64,000 nt of DNA from Agromyces agglutinans (lineage in GTDB: Bacteria > Actinomycetota > Actinomycetes > Actinomycetales > Microbacteriaceae), in contig NZ_WJIF01000002.1 of the NCBI RefSeq assembly GCF_009647605.1, positions 1 through 64,000 on the forward strand. Reading direction: 5' to 3'. The position numbers and the translations under genes were made by a program. The notes below the pieces were generated by a model that saw only the letters and a program-made list of their open reading frames with translations, did no database searches and had not been told where the DNA came from. Positions 18,705 through 26,223 of this stretch are shown piece by piece (the stretch's first letter is position 1; each line of letters begins with the position of its first letter).

Positions 18705-19453
18705 TGTCCTCCAGCGTGTACAAGCAGATCGCCGACGACCTCCGCCAGCGCATCACGAGCGGCCAGCTCGCGCCCGGCGACGACGTGCCCACCGAAGGCG
18801 AGCTCGCCGTCCGCTGGAACACCTCGCGCGGTCCCATCCGCAACGCCCTCGCCGAGCTCCGCCAGGAGGGCCTGATCGAGACCACCCGCGGCCGGCCCGC
18901 GCGCGTGGTCGAACGCAAGGCGCACCAGGCGGTCGACGTCTCGATCCCGTTCACCCGGTGGGCCCGCGAACTCGGCGCGAACCCCGGGGCGATCACCCAG
19001 GAGCTCTCCCTGCGCCGCGCCGACGAGGAGCACGCCGAACTCCTGGGTATCGGCACGAGCGACCTCGTCGTGCACGTCGTGCGCCTGCGGCTGCTCGACG
19101 GGCGGCCGACGATGCTCGAACGGCTCACATTCATCGAGGAGGTCGGTCGCAGCCTCTTCGAGCACGACCTCGACGCGGTCTCGATCACCGAGGCCCTCGC
19201 CGAGCGCGGCTTCGGCTACAGCGACGTCGACCACGAGATCGATGCCGTGGCGGCCGACGAGCTCGACAGCCGGCTGCTCGAGGTCGACCCGGGTTCCCCG
19301 ATCCTGCGCCTTCGGCGGATCACCCGGGACGCCCACGGCCGCGTGTTCGAGGCATCCGACGACCGCTATCGCAGCGACATCGTGCGCTTCACCGTCGCCG
19401 CATCGGGACGCGCGACCGCGGGCGGCCACTTCATCCGCCCGATCGGCGGCTGA
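18704..19453 (+). CDS. phnF: GntR/HutC family regulator, PhnF-like
   Basis: A 249-residue GntR regulator. The winged helix is at residues 1-70 ('YKQIADDLRQRITSGQLAPGDDVPTEGELA', 'TSRGPIRNALAELRQEGLIE'), followed by a UTRA effector domain (about 90-240) with the typical alternating strands. Divergent placement next to phnD and the HutC/UTRA class fit PhnF-type control of phosphonate or phosphate use. It would respond to the substrate or a breakdown product. The GTG start has no ribosome-binding site and appears to be leaderless. Confidence 0.87.
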   Translation: MSSSVYKQIADDLRQRITSGQLAPGDDVPTEGELAVRWNTSRGPIRNALAELRQEGLIETTRGRPARVVERKAHQAVDVSIPFTRWARELGANPGAITQELSLRRADEEHAELLGIGTSDLVVHVVRLRLLDGRPTMLERLTFIEEVGRSLFEHDLDAVSITEALAERGFGYSDVDHEIDAVAADELDSRLLEVDPGSPILRLRRITRDAHGRVFEASDDRYRSDIVRFTVAASGRATAGGHFIRPIGG

Positions 19454-19467
19454 CCGCCGCGGGCGCC

Positions 19468-20370
19468 TCAGCCCGTCATGAGCACGATGCCCGCGACCAC
19501 GGCGACGGATGCCCCGATGCGCCAGCCCGCTCGGCCCTCGCGCAGGGCGAGCACGCCGAAGAGGCTGACGAGCACGACGCTCATCTCGCGCAGCGGCGCG
19601 ACGAGCGAGAGCGGGGCGAGCGTCATGGCCACCAGCACGAGAATGTAAGCCAGCGGCGACAGCACGCCGAACGCGACGATCCGGCCCCGGTGCGCGCGCC
19701 AGACCGCACCGAGTTCGCGCCGGCGACCGCCGAGCAGGAGCGAGAACAGCACGGCCTCGCCGGCCGTCGTGCCGACCATGTACGCGACCGGCGCGGCGCC
19801 CCACCCGGTCACCGCGTGCGCGTCCCAGAGGGTGTACGCGGCAATGGCGACGCCGGTCACCAGACCCCAGGCGAGCGCCGGGTCGATGCGGCGATGACGC
19901 GGCGAGGCGGATGCCGCGGACGTCACGGATGCCGCGTCGCCGGTGCTCCCCCGGTCGGCCAGCCCGATCGCGACGACGCTCGCGATGATCACCGCGATGC
20001 CGGCGAGCTCACCGAGCGTGGGCCGCTCGCCGAACAGCACGACCGCGGCCAGCACGGTGAGGATCGGCCCTGTGCCGCGCGCGGTCGCGTACACCGTCGA
20101 GAGGCCTCCGGTCGCGTAGCCGCGCTGCAGCACGAGCAGGTAGGCGCAGTGCAGCAGCGCCGAGCCGACCACGCCGACGGCGAACTCCCCGAGGGATGCC
20201 CCGCCGAGGCCGCCGGTGAACGGGATGACCGGCAGCCACAGCACGGTCGAGGCGATCGAGCCCCACCAGAGGAACGGCATACCGATGCGGCTGACGCCGT
20301 GGGCGATGACGTTCCAGGCCGCGTGGCAGACGGCGGCGGCCAGGACGATGACGAGCGCGGTGACGGACAT
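19468..20370 (-). CDS. EamA/DMT-family transporter under a ykkC-type riboswitch
   Basis: A 300-residue protein with ten hydrophobic helices arranged as two five-helix EamA repeats (about residues 1-140 and 155-300), typical of drug/metabolite exporters. The start at 20370 is chosen because the first helix begins there and 'GAAGGGA' precedes it. The leader carries the conserved blocks of a ykkC/guanidine-I riboswitch, so the likely cargo is guanidinium or a related compound, moved outward as the SMR-type exporters of that regulon do. Substrate is inferred from the RNA alone; guanidine-I RNAs more often control SMR than EamA proteins. Confidence 0.87.
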   Translation of the reverse strand: MSVTALVIVLAAAVCHAAWNVIAHGVSRIGMPFLWWGSIASTVLWLPVIPFTGGLGGASLGEFAVGVVGSALLHCAYLLVLQRGYATGGLSTVYATARGTGPILTVLAAVVLFGERPTLGELAGIAVIIASVVAIGLADRGSTGDAASVTSAASASPRHRRIDPALAWGLVTGVAIAAYTLWDAHAVTGWGAAPVAYMVGTTAGEAVLFSLLLGGRRRELGAVWRAHRGRIVAFGVLSPLAYILVLVAMTLAPLSLVAPLREMSVVLVSLFGVLALREGRAGWRIGASVAVVAGIVLMTG

Positions 20371-20372
20371 CC

Positions 20373-20412
20373 GGATCCCTTCGGCCCGTCGCGGGCGCGA
20401 CGAACGGGATCC
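20373..20412 (-). promoter_or_regulatory. RBS-sequestering hairpin (riboswitch expression platform)
   Basis: The last bases of the riboswitch, GGATCCCGTTCG (20412-20401), can pair with CGAAGGGATCC (20383-20373), which contains the GAAGGGA ribosome-binding site of the EamA gene. One G is bulged. The enclosed GTCGCG/CGCGAC arms can form a further stem. Ligand binding holds the 3' riboswitch strand and would free the ribosome-binding site, giving a translational ON switch; the mechanism is inferred from base pairing. Confidence 0.65.
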
Positions 20413-20520
20413 TCCGGGCTTTTGTCCTGTCAGATGACGGCCGCCGTCGGCGACGACCGTGGCGCCGCTCGGACCAGTCGGGCCGCACCTCCGTGCCACC
20501 CCGGAACCCTAGGCGCTGTC
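20408..20520 (-). promoter_or_regulatory. ykkC / guanidine-I-type riboswitch
   Basis: Read on the minus strand, the 5' leader of the EamA gene contains in order CUAGGGUUCCG (20512-20502), ACUGGUCCGAG (20478-20468), CCACGG (20462-20457) and GGACAAAAGCCCGGAGGA (20427-20410). These are the conserved blocks of the ykkC class (CUAGGGUUCCG, ACUGGUCCGAGAG, ACACGG, GGGAYAAAAGCCCGGGAGA) in the right order and spacing. The presence of an ACACGG-like block favours the guanidine subtype over the ppGpp or PRPP subtypes. The outer stem can pair CGAC near 20520 with GUCG near 20400. The ligand is inferred from consensus, not tested. Confidence 0.85.
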
Positions 20521-20539
20521 GGGAGGCACCGTAGCACGC

Positions 20540-21703
20540 TCAGGAGAACCGGGCTGTGATCACCGCGACGATCGCGAGAGCGGCCATCACGAGCGCCATC
20601 GCGGAGTACCCGCCGACGGCGATCGCGATGACCGGGCCGAGCGCGGGGCCGAGTGCGGAGATCGCGGTGATCGGCGCGGCGAAGACGCCGTTGATGGTGC
20701 CGTAGTTCCGCACCCCCCACCGGTCGGCCACCGCGGAGCCCTGCACGAGGGTCTGCGCACCGCGGACGGCGCCGGTGATGACGCCGATGACGATGAGGAG
20801 CCAGGGCGGACCGGGCACGAGACCGATCAGGGCGAGCAGGAGTGCTGCGAGGCCCGAGGTGATCGCCAGCGGGATCCAGGGTGCGGTTCCGTGCGGAATG
20901 GCGACGTAGAGGAGCCGGCCGATGACCTGGCCGGCGCCGAGCAATCCCAGCGCCCAGGCGGCGAGCTCGTAGCTCATGCCCTTCTCCATGTAGAGGGGGA
21001 TGATGGCGAGGGTGACGCTGAAGAGCGCGGCGGCGAGGGCGAGCATCGAGATCTCGAGCATCCAGAACCGGCGGGTGCGGATGACGGTCCCGACGTTGTG
21101 GACCGCCTCGCCGTCGTGCGCCGGCGGGAGCGGTGCCCAAGTGCGTTCGAGGAAGATCCAATGCAGCGGTAGGGTCAGGGCGAGCAGGACGACCGCGAGG
21201 ATGAGGGACGTCGCACGCCAGTCCATCAGCGTGAGCAGACCCGCGACGACCGGCGCGAACACGGTCGACGCGAGCCCGCCCGCAAGGGTCAGGATCGTCA
21301 TCGCACCCCGTCGGGCGTCGCCGTGGCGGCGGGCGATGACGGTGAACGCGGCTTGGTAGAGCACCGCGGATTGGGCGAGTCCGCAGACGACCCAGCCGAG
21401 CGTGAAGACGATGAGGTCGGGTGCGGCGCTCACGATGACCAGGCCGAGGGTTCCGACGATGGCGCCGACGCTCATGATCAGGCGCGGTCCGCGATCATCC
21501 AGCCAGCGGCCGACGACGATACCCGCCGCGGCCGAGACGATGAGCCCGCCCGAGAAGCAGAGCGTGATGGTCGCGACGCTCCAGCCGGTCTCGTCCGCGA
21601 TCGCGGGAGCGGCGATGATCAGCGCGTAGTAGAGGATGCCCCAGCTGATGACCTGCCCGACCGAAAGCGCGGCCAAGCGCACGCCGAGTGGATACGTCGA
21701 CAC
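20540..21703 (-). CDS. MFS transporter in arsR operon
   Basis: A 387-residue major facilitator with 12 membrane helices and the loop 2-3 motif 'GRWLDDRGPRL' (GxxxDrxGpR). It begins with GTG 19 bases after the end of the leftward arsR and so is probably its only co-transcribed partner. It is not an ArsB, Acr3 or ArsJ by eye (ArsJ normally pairs with a GAPDH gene, absent here). Since the island lacks a known arsenite pump, this protein is a candidate exporter of arsenite or an organoarsenical. Function is inferred from context only. Confidence 0.83.
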   Translation of the reverse strand: MSTYPLGVRLAALSVGQVISWGILYYALIIAAPAIADETGWSVATITLCFSGGLIVSAAAGIVVGRWLDDRGPRLIMSVGAIVGTLGLVIVSAAPDLIVFTLGWVVCGLAQSAVLYQAAFTVIARRHGDARRGAMTILTLAGGLASTVFAPVVAGLLTLMDWRATSLILAVVLLALTLPLHWIFLERTWAPLPPAHDGEAVHNVGTVIRTRRFWMLEISMLALAAALFSVTLAIIPLYMEKGMSYELAAWALGLLGAGQVIGRLLYVAIPHGTAPWIPLAITSGLAALLLALIGLVPGPPWLLIVIGVITGAVRGAQTLVQGSAVADRWGVRNYGTINGVFAAPITAISALGPALGPVIAIAVGGYSAMALVMAALAIVAVITARFS

Positions 21704-21722
21704 GACCGGCGGCAGGTCGTGC

Positions 21723-22085
21723 TCAGCGGGATGCGGTGACGTCGAGCAACTGCGAGAGCTGGCCCAGCGCGCCGGGCACGAGCTTGTAGTACGCCCAGGT
21801 TCCGCGCTTGCTGCGGGTCAGGAACCCGGCCTCCATGAGGATCTTCAGGTGATGCGACACCGTCGGCTGGCTGAGGCCTACAGGTTCGATGAGGTCGCAC
21901 ACGCACGCCTCAGTACCCTCGGATGCCGCGACGATCGACACGAGACGGAGTCTGGTCGGGTCTGCGAGTGCCTTCAGCTTCTTCGCGAGCCCGTCGGCGC
22001 GCTCTGCGTCCATGGCCTCGCTGGTCAGCGGCGTGCAGCAGACGGCGGCATCTGGCTGAATGACGGGCAGCAGCGTGGTGGACAT
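21723..22085 (-). CDS. arsR: ArsR/SmtB family arsenic-responsive repressor
   Basis: A 120-residue winged-helix repressor. The recognition helix 'LSQPTVSHHLKIL' is at residues 71-83. The arsenite-binding pair Cys61-x-Cys63 ('ACVCDLI') lies in the alpha-3 position used by classical ArsR. An additional Cys16-Cys17 ('AAVCCTP') near the N-terminus could provide a third ligand. The start at 22085 is preferred over an upstream ATG at 22151. A TAGAGT -10-like hexamer ends seven bases before it, fitting a leaderless message, and the longer form would run across the promoter of arsO. It should repress itself, the MFS gene and the divergent arsO-arsN1. Confidence 0.9.
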   Translation of the reverse strand: MSTTLLPVIQPDAAVCCTPLTSEAMDAERADGLAKKLKALADPTRLRLVSIVAASEGTEACVCDLIEPVGLSQPTVSHHLKILMEAGFLTRSKRGTWAYYKLVPGALGQLSQLLDVTASR

Positions 22086-22175
22086 GTCGACCACTCTATC
22101 CGAATATTGACAAACATCGATGAAGTAGGCACACTCAGTATCGAAGTTCATCGATGCCTAGGAGGCGCACCCATC
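22086..22175. promoter_or_regulatory. arsR/arsO divergent promoter with paired CATCGATG boxes
   Basis: Two palindromic CATCGATG boxes lie at 22115-22122 and 22149-22156, 34 bases centre to centre. TTGACA at 22107-22112 is a good -35 for arsO, and TAGAGT (22098-22093 on the minus strand) a -10 for arsR. AT-rich palindromes with an ATCGAT core are plausible ArsR sites. 'aggagg' at 22160-22165 is the arsO ribosome-binding site. Confidence 0.55.
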
Positions 22176-23531
22176 ATGACGATGATCGATCTCACCGTCC
22201 CGAGTCTGCAGCGACGCGGCCTGGACACCCTGCCGGTCGCGATCATCGGCGCCGGGCCGGTGGGCCTGGCGGCCGCCGCGAACCTCGTCGAGCGGGGCAT
22301 CGACTTCGTGGTCTACGAAGCCGGCGATGAGATCGGCTCCAGCATCCGGCAGTGGGGGCACACCCGGCTGTTCTCGCCGTGGAAGCACGTCGTCGACCCC
22401 GCCTCGCGCCGCCTGCTCGAGGCGACGGGGTGGCAGCTCCCCGCACCGCAGAGCCTCCCCACCGGCACCGAACTCGTCGAGCGCTACCTCGAGCCGCTGG
22501 CCGCGCTCGACGAGATCGCGGGGCGTATCCGCACCGGCATCCGGGTCGAGGCCGTCACTCGCCAGGGCATGGACCGCACCCGCACGGCACGCCGCGCCTC
22601 CACCCCGTTCCTGCTCCGCGCCCGCACGCCCGACGGCGTCGAGGAGTACACCGCCCGCGCCGTGATCGACACCTCAGGCACCTACGCCCACCCCAACAGC
22701 CTCGGCTCCTCCGGCCTCGACCCGCTCGGCCTCGTCGACGTCGCCGACCGGGTCAGCCACCCCCTGCCCGACGTCCTCGGCCGCGAACGAGCCCGCTTCG
22801 CCGGCCGGCACACCACCGTCGTCGGCGCCGGACACTCCGCAGCCAACACGCTCCTGGCGCTGGCCGAGCTCGCCGAGCAGGAACCCGGAACCCGCATCAC
22901 CTGGCTCATCCGCAACGCGAGCGCCGTCCGCGTCACCACCTCGGACGACGACGGGCTCGCGGCCCGCGCCTCGATCGGCCGCCGCGTCGACGCCCTGGTC
23001 GCCGCGGGCCGCATCACCGTGGTCGACCGGTTCGAGATCGTCCGCCTCGGCCGCCCCGACGACGGCGTGCGCCTGATCGGCGCCCGGCGCGGCGAGCTGG
23101 TCGAGCACGAGACCGACCTCGTCGTCAGCGCCACGGGCTTCCGTCCCGACCTCGACATGCTCCGCGAGATCCGCCTCGAGCTCGACGACATCGTCGAGGC
23201 CCCCAAGCGCCTCGCGCCGTTGATCGACCCGAACGTGCACACCTGCGGCACGGTCGAGCCGCACGGGTTCGCGGAGCTCGCCCACCCCGAGCCCGGGTTC
23301 TTCCTCGCGGGCATGAAGAGCTACGGCCGCGCACCGACGTTCCTCCTCGCGACCGGGTACGAGCAGGTCCGCTCGATCACGGCCTGGCTCGCCGGTGACC
23401 TCGCCGCGGCGAGCAACGTCGAGCTCGTCCTTCCGGAGACCGGGGTGTGCTCGACGAGCCTCGCGCCCGACGGATCGTCCTGCGGAACAGGCGACGACGC
23501 ATCGGGCAGCGCCTCGAGCTGCTGCTCGTGA
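22176..23531 (+). CDS. arsO: ArsO-like flavin-binding monooxygenase
   Basis: A 451-residue protein with an FAD fold near the N-terminus ('VAIIGAGPVGLAAAANLVERG'), a second nucleotide-binding fold ('TVVGAGHSAANTLLAL') in the middle and an 'SATGFRPDLD' segment, as in FMO/YUC-type flavoproteins. Such genes, called arsO, occur in actinobacterial arsenic clusters, where their role is not settled. The C-terminal tail is unusual: it is Ser/Gly-rich, carries several cysteines and ends in Ser-Cys-Cys-Ser, which could bind arsenite. It overlaps the acetyltransferase gene by 4 bases (GTGA). Confidence 0.83.
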   Translation: MTMIDLTVPSLQRRGLDTLPVAIIGAGPVGLAAAANLVERGIDFVVYEAGDEIGSSIRQWGHTRLFSPWKHVVDPASRRLLEATGWQLPAPQSLPTGTELVERYLEPLAALDEIAGRIRTGIRVEAVTRQGMDRTRTARRASTPFLLRARTPDGVEEYTARAVIDTSGTYAHPNSLGSSGLDPLGLVDVADRVSHPLPDVLGRERARFAGRHTTVVGAGHSAANTLLALAELAEQEPGTRITWLIRNASAVRVTTSDDDGLAARASIGRRVDALVAAGRITVVDRFEIVRLGRPDDGVRLIGARRGELVEHETDLVVSATGFRPDLDMLREIRLELDDIVEAPKRLAPLIDPNVHTCGTVEPHGFAELAHPEPGFFLAGMKSYGRAPTFLLATGYEQVRSITAWLAGDLAAASNVELVLPETGVCSTSLAPDGSSCGTGDDASGSASSCCS

Positions 23532-24052
23532 CATCCATCCGGCCGATGGAGGCATCGGACTGGCCGGCCGTGCAGGCGATCTACGCCGCGGGCATCGGCA
23601 CCGGCAACGCCACGTTCGAGGCCGAACCGCCGAGCTGGGACGCCTTCGACCAGTCCAGGGTGCCCGATGCCCGGCTGGTCGCCTGCGATGCGGGCGGCGA
23701 CGTGATCGGGTGGGCAGCGGCATCCAGGGTCTCCGCGCGTGAGGTGTACCGCGGCGTGATCGAGCACTCGATCTACGTCGACCCCGCAGCGCAAGGAACC
23801 GGCGCCGGGCGGCAGCTGCTGTCCGCGTTCATCGAGACGACGAACGCGGCCGGCTACTGGATGATCCAGTCCTCGATCTTCCCCGAGAACGTCGCCAGCC
23901 TCACCCTCCACGAACGCGCCGGCTTCCGCACCGTCGGCCGGCGCGAACGCATCGCTCGCATGGGCTACGGCCCACACGCCGGCAAGTGGCGGGACACGAT
24001 CCTGATCGAACTGCGTCGTCAGGACGAGGCTGAGGTGTCGCAGCTGAACTGA
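23528..24052 (+). CDS. arsN1: GNAT acetyltransferase, ArsN1/phosphinothricin-acetyltransferase type
   Basis: A 174-residue GNAT enzyme of the PAT family: N-terminal 'IRPMEASDWPAVQAIYAAGI', acetyl-CoA loop 'DPAAQGTGAGRQLL' and 'GFRTVGRRERIARM' near the C-terminus. Members of this family found in ars operons (ArsN1) acetylate the amino group of the organoarsenical antibiotic arsinothricin, and some also of phosphinothricin. The GTG start overlaps the arsO stop, so it is coupled. Its presence suggests that the island deals with organic arsenic or glutamate-analogue antibiotics as well as inorganic arsenic. Specificity is inferred. Confidence 0.82.
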   Translation: MTSIRPMEASDWPAVQAIYAAGIGTGNATFEAEPPSWDAFDQSRVPDARLVACDAGGDVIGWAAASRVSAREVYRGVIEHSIYVDPAAQGTGAGRQLLSAFIETTNAAGYWMIQSSIFPENVASLTLHERAGFRTVGRRERIARMGYGPHAGKWRDTILIELRRQDEAEVSQLN

Positions 24053-24081
24053 AGGTTCTCGCGTCGGCACCCGACCGTTAG

Positions 24082-24097
24082 ATAGACTCTGGTCTAT
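24082..24097. promoter_or_regulatory. ATAGA-N5-GTCTAT operator overlapping the start of the ArsR-ArsC fusion gene
   Basis: ATAGACTCTGGTCTAT has perfect 6-base inverted arms (ATAGAC/GTCTAT) and overlaps the ATG at 24096. The same spaced motif recurs at 25755-25770 before arsC and at 33811-33826 before pstS. There is no Shine-Dalgarno and TAGACT (24083-24088) fits a -10, so the message is probably leaderless and the site would block RNA polymerase. Confidence 0.65.
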
Positions 24098-24983
24098 GGA
24101 TGCTTCGGTGGACTCTGCTCGCGAGTTGCGTCTCGTTGCCGACCCGACGCGGGCGCACATCCTGCGCAGCATCCTCGAGGCCCCTGACGGGCGGGTGCTC
24201 GTGGGGCGTCTCGCTGAGGAACTCGGTTTGCGGCAACCGACGGTGAGTCACCACATGAAGGCGCTTCTCGATGAGGGGTTGGTGCAGCGACACCCCGATG
24301 GGCGCCGCACCTGGTATTCCCTGGCGGACGAGCACGCGGACCGGTTGGCTGAGATCCTTCGCGCCCAGGAGTCGTCCGTCCCGGTCGACCCGGTGCTGGA
24401 GCGCGTGGTGCGAGATCTCAGCGACCGGTACCGCGGGACCTTCAGCCCCGAGACGGTCGAGCGGTACGTGCGCGAGAGCTACGACCTCCTCGCCGACCGA
24501 CCCGCGCCGGGCCGCCGCCTCGCCTCCCTCGCCTCCCAGTTCGCGGCGGATCGGCTCGACGCCCTCGCTCGCGAGGAGCCCGGCGCCGGTTCCGAGATTC
24601 CGGAGGTCCTGTTCGTCTGCGTCCAGAACGCCGGACGGTCGCAGATGGCCTCCGCCATCCTCCGACACCTCGCCGGAGACCGGGTGCACGTACGCACCGC
24701 CGGGTCCGACCCGGCGGGTGAGGTCCGCAGCTCGGTCCTGACGGCGCTGGATGAGATCGGCGTGCCGCTCGCCGGGGAGTACCCGAAACCACTGACCGAC
24801 GAGGTGGTGCGGGCCGCGGATGTCGTGATCACGATGGGCTGCGGCGACGCCTGCCCGATCTACCCCGGCCGCCGCTACCTGGACTGGGACCTCCCCGACC
24901 CGGTCGGCAAGCCCATCACCGAAGTGCGGGAGATCCGCGATGACATCGAGCGCCGCATCCGCGAGCTGCTCGCCACCCTCTGA
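24096..24983 (+). CDS. ArsR-ArsC fusion: HTH regulator, helical linker domain and arsenate reductase
   Basis: A 295-residue protein with three parts. Residues 1-90 are an ArsR winged helix ('LRQPTVSHHMKALL'). Residues 95-160 form a helical domain ('FSPETVERYVRESYDLL', 'LASQFAADRLDALA') shared with two other proteins in this island. Residues 168-295 are a thioredoxin-fold-coupled (low-molecular-weight-phosphatase type) arsenate reductase with C175-x5-R181 and further Cys249 and Cys253 in 'MGCGDACP'. The HTH part has no cysteine, so any arsenic sensing must use the reductase cysteines or another signal. It likely binds the operator over its own start. It leads the operon with the aquaporin gene. 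Confidence 0.9.
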   Translation: MDASVDSARELRLVADPTRAHILRSILEAPDGRVLVGRLAEELGLRQPTVSHHMKALLDEGLVQRHPDGRRTWYSLADEHADRLAEILRAQESSVPVDPVLERVVRDLSDRYRGTFSPETVERYVRESYDLLADRPAPGRRLASLASQFAADRLDALAREEPGAGSEIPEVLFVCVQNAGRSQMASAILRHLAGDRVHVRTAGSDPAGEVRSSVLTALDEIGVPLAGEYPKPLTDEVVRAADVVITMGCGDACPIYPGRRYLDWDLPDPVGKPITEVREIRDDIERRIRELLATL

Positions 24984-24999
24984 TCGATCGACAGGACCG

Positions 25000-25755
25000 A
25001 TGACCGACGAGTCACCCCAGCCCAGCCCTGCCCCGCTCGCCCGCCGCCTGGTCGCCGAGTTCCTCGGAACCGGGCTGCTCGTCGCGATCGTCGTCGGCTC
25101 CGGGATCGCCGCATCACAGCTCTCCCCGGAGGACATCGGCCTGCAGCTGCTGGAGAACAGCCTCGCCACCACGCTCGGCCTGGCTGTCCTGATCGCGGTC
25201 CTCGCCCCGGTATCCGGTGCCCACTTCAACCCCGTCGTGTCGCTCGCGGACTGGTGGCTCGGGCGACGCTCGGGACAGCCCGGCTTCGCTGTGCGCGATG
25301 TCACCCCGTATGCCGGCGCGCAGGTGCTCGGCGCGATCGCGGGCGCCCTGCTCGCGAACGCGATGTTCGATGTGTCCACGGCCATCGCGACCACGGAACG
25401 TGCGACGCCGTCGACGCTGCTCGCTGAAGTCGTCGCGACCGCCGGACTCGTCCTCGTGATCTTCGCGCTCGTGCGCAGCGGCAACACCCGCATCATCCCG
25501 GCAGCGGTCGGTGCGTACATCGGCGCGGCGTACTGGTTCACCAGCTCCACCTCGTTCGCCAATCCAGCCGTGACGATCGGGCGCGTCTTCTCGGACACCT
25601 TCGCCGGCATCTCGCCCACCTCGGTCCTCCCGTTCGTCGGCGCGCAGATCGTCGGCGCGGTCCTTGGCATCGTGCTGGTCGGCTTCCTCTTCCCCGTCCG
25701 AGCCGCAGCATCGGAGCGAAAGGAAAAGAAGGTTCCCGCGGGAGTGGCCAAATGA
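25000..25755 (+). CDS. aquaporin/MIP channel of the arsenic operon (AqpS-like)
   Basis: A 251-residue MIP-family channel with six membrane helices and two pore half-helices carrying the NPA boxes 'HFNPVVS' (NPV variant) and 'FANPAVT'. In some bacteria, an aquaglyceroporin inside an ars operon (AqpS) lets arsenite made by ArsC leave down its gradient. Placement between an ArsR-ArsC fusion and arsC, with no ArsB or Acr3 in the island, supports that role. The first box is NPV rather than NPA, a variation that is tolerated in this family. The start at 25000 is chosen just before the first helix. Confidence 0.9.
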   Translation: MTDESPQPSPAPLARRLVAEFLGTGLLVAIVVGSGIAASQLSPEDIGLQLLENSLATTLGLAVLIAVLAPVSGAHFNPVVSLADWWLGRRSGQPGFAVRDVTPYAGAQVLGAIAGALLANAMFDVSTAIATTERATPSTLLAEVVATAGLVLVIFALVRSGNTRIIPAAVGAYIGAAYWFTSSTSFANPAVTIGRVFSDTFAGISPTSVLPFVGAQIVGAVLGIVLVGFLFPVRAAASERKEKKVPAGVAK

Positions 25756-25773
25756 TAGATCACGGTCTATCAT
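25752..25773. promoter_or_regulatory. palindromic operator and -10 before arsC
   Basis: ATGATAGA and TCTATCAT are perfect 8-base arms around TCACGG. Inside is the ATAGA-N5-GTCTAT motif seen at 24082 and 33811. TATCAT (25768-25773) is a -10 ending six bases before the ATG of arsC, so the operator covers the promoter and the message is likely leaderless. The site also overlaps the aquaporin stop codon, so arsC has its own regulated promoter inside the operon. Confidence 0.7.
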
Positions 25774-25779
25774 TCAGAT

Positions 25780-26199
25780 ATGAGCACTGAGAAGCCCACC
25801 GTCCTGTTCGTCTGCGTCCACAATGCGGGCCGCTCCCAGATGGCCGCCGGCTACCTCCGCGAGCTCGGCGGGGACCGCGTCGAGGTCCGCTCGGCCGGCT
25901 CCGAGCCGAAGGACCAGATCAACCCGGTCGCCGTGGAAGCCATGTCCGAGGAGGGCATCGACATCACCGGCAACACCCCGAAGATCCTCACCGTCGACGC
26001 GGTGAAGGAATCCGACGTCGTCATCACCATGGGCTGCGGCGACGCCTGCCCGATCTTCCCCGGCAAGCGCTACGAGGACTGGGAGCTCGAGGACCCGGCC
26101 GGCCAGGGCATCGAGGCCGTACGCCCGATCCGTGACGAGATCCGCCGCCGCGTGGAAGAACTCATCAGCGAACTCCTGCCCGCGAACGCCACGGTCTGA
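25780..26199 (+). CDS. arsC: arsenate reductase ArsC, single domain
   Basis: A 139-residue arsenate reductase of the low-molecular-weight phosphatase fold. The loop Cys12-x5-Arg18 ('FVCVHNAGRSQ') is at the N-terminus, with Cys86 and Cys90 in 'MGCGDACP' and Asp in 'DPAGQG'. It reduces arsenate to arsenite; the two distal cysteines suggest electron supply by a thioredoxin system, and a thioredoxin reductase gene lies downstream. It is the simplest of four ArsC-domain proteins here and has its own operator-bearing promoter. Confidence 0.93.
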   Translation: MSTEKPTVLFVCVHNAGRSQMAAGYLRELGGDRVEVRSAGSEPKDQINPVAVEAMSEEGIDITGNTPKILTVDAVKESDVVITMGCGDACPIFPGKRYEDWELEDPAGQGIEAVRPIRDEIRRRVEELISELLPANATV

Positions 26200-26223
26200 T
26201 CCGCCCGACGGACGGCCAGGATC

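Noticed and set aside
20391-20400. Rho-independent terminator as expression platform of the riboswitch
   Set aside because: The GTCGCG/CGCGAC stem near 20390 is not followed by a T run; pairing with the ribosome-binding site is the better explanation.
20540-21703. ArsJ-type organoarsenical exporter
   Set aside because: ArsJ works with a dedicated GAPDH gene, which is absent, and the sequence reads as a general 12-helix MFS protein.
22086-22151. Longer ArsR start at 22151
   Set aside because: The extra 22 residues would cover the divergent promoter and one CATCGATG box; a -10 hexamer lies just before the shorter start and the ArsR family begins there.
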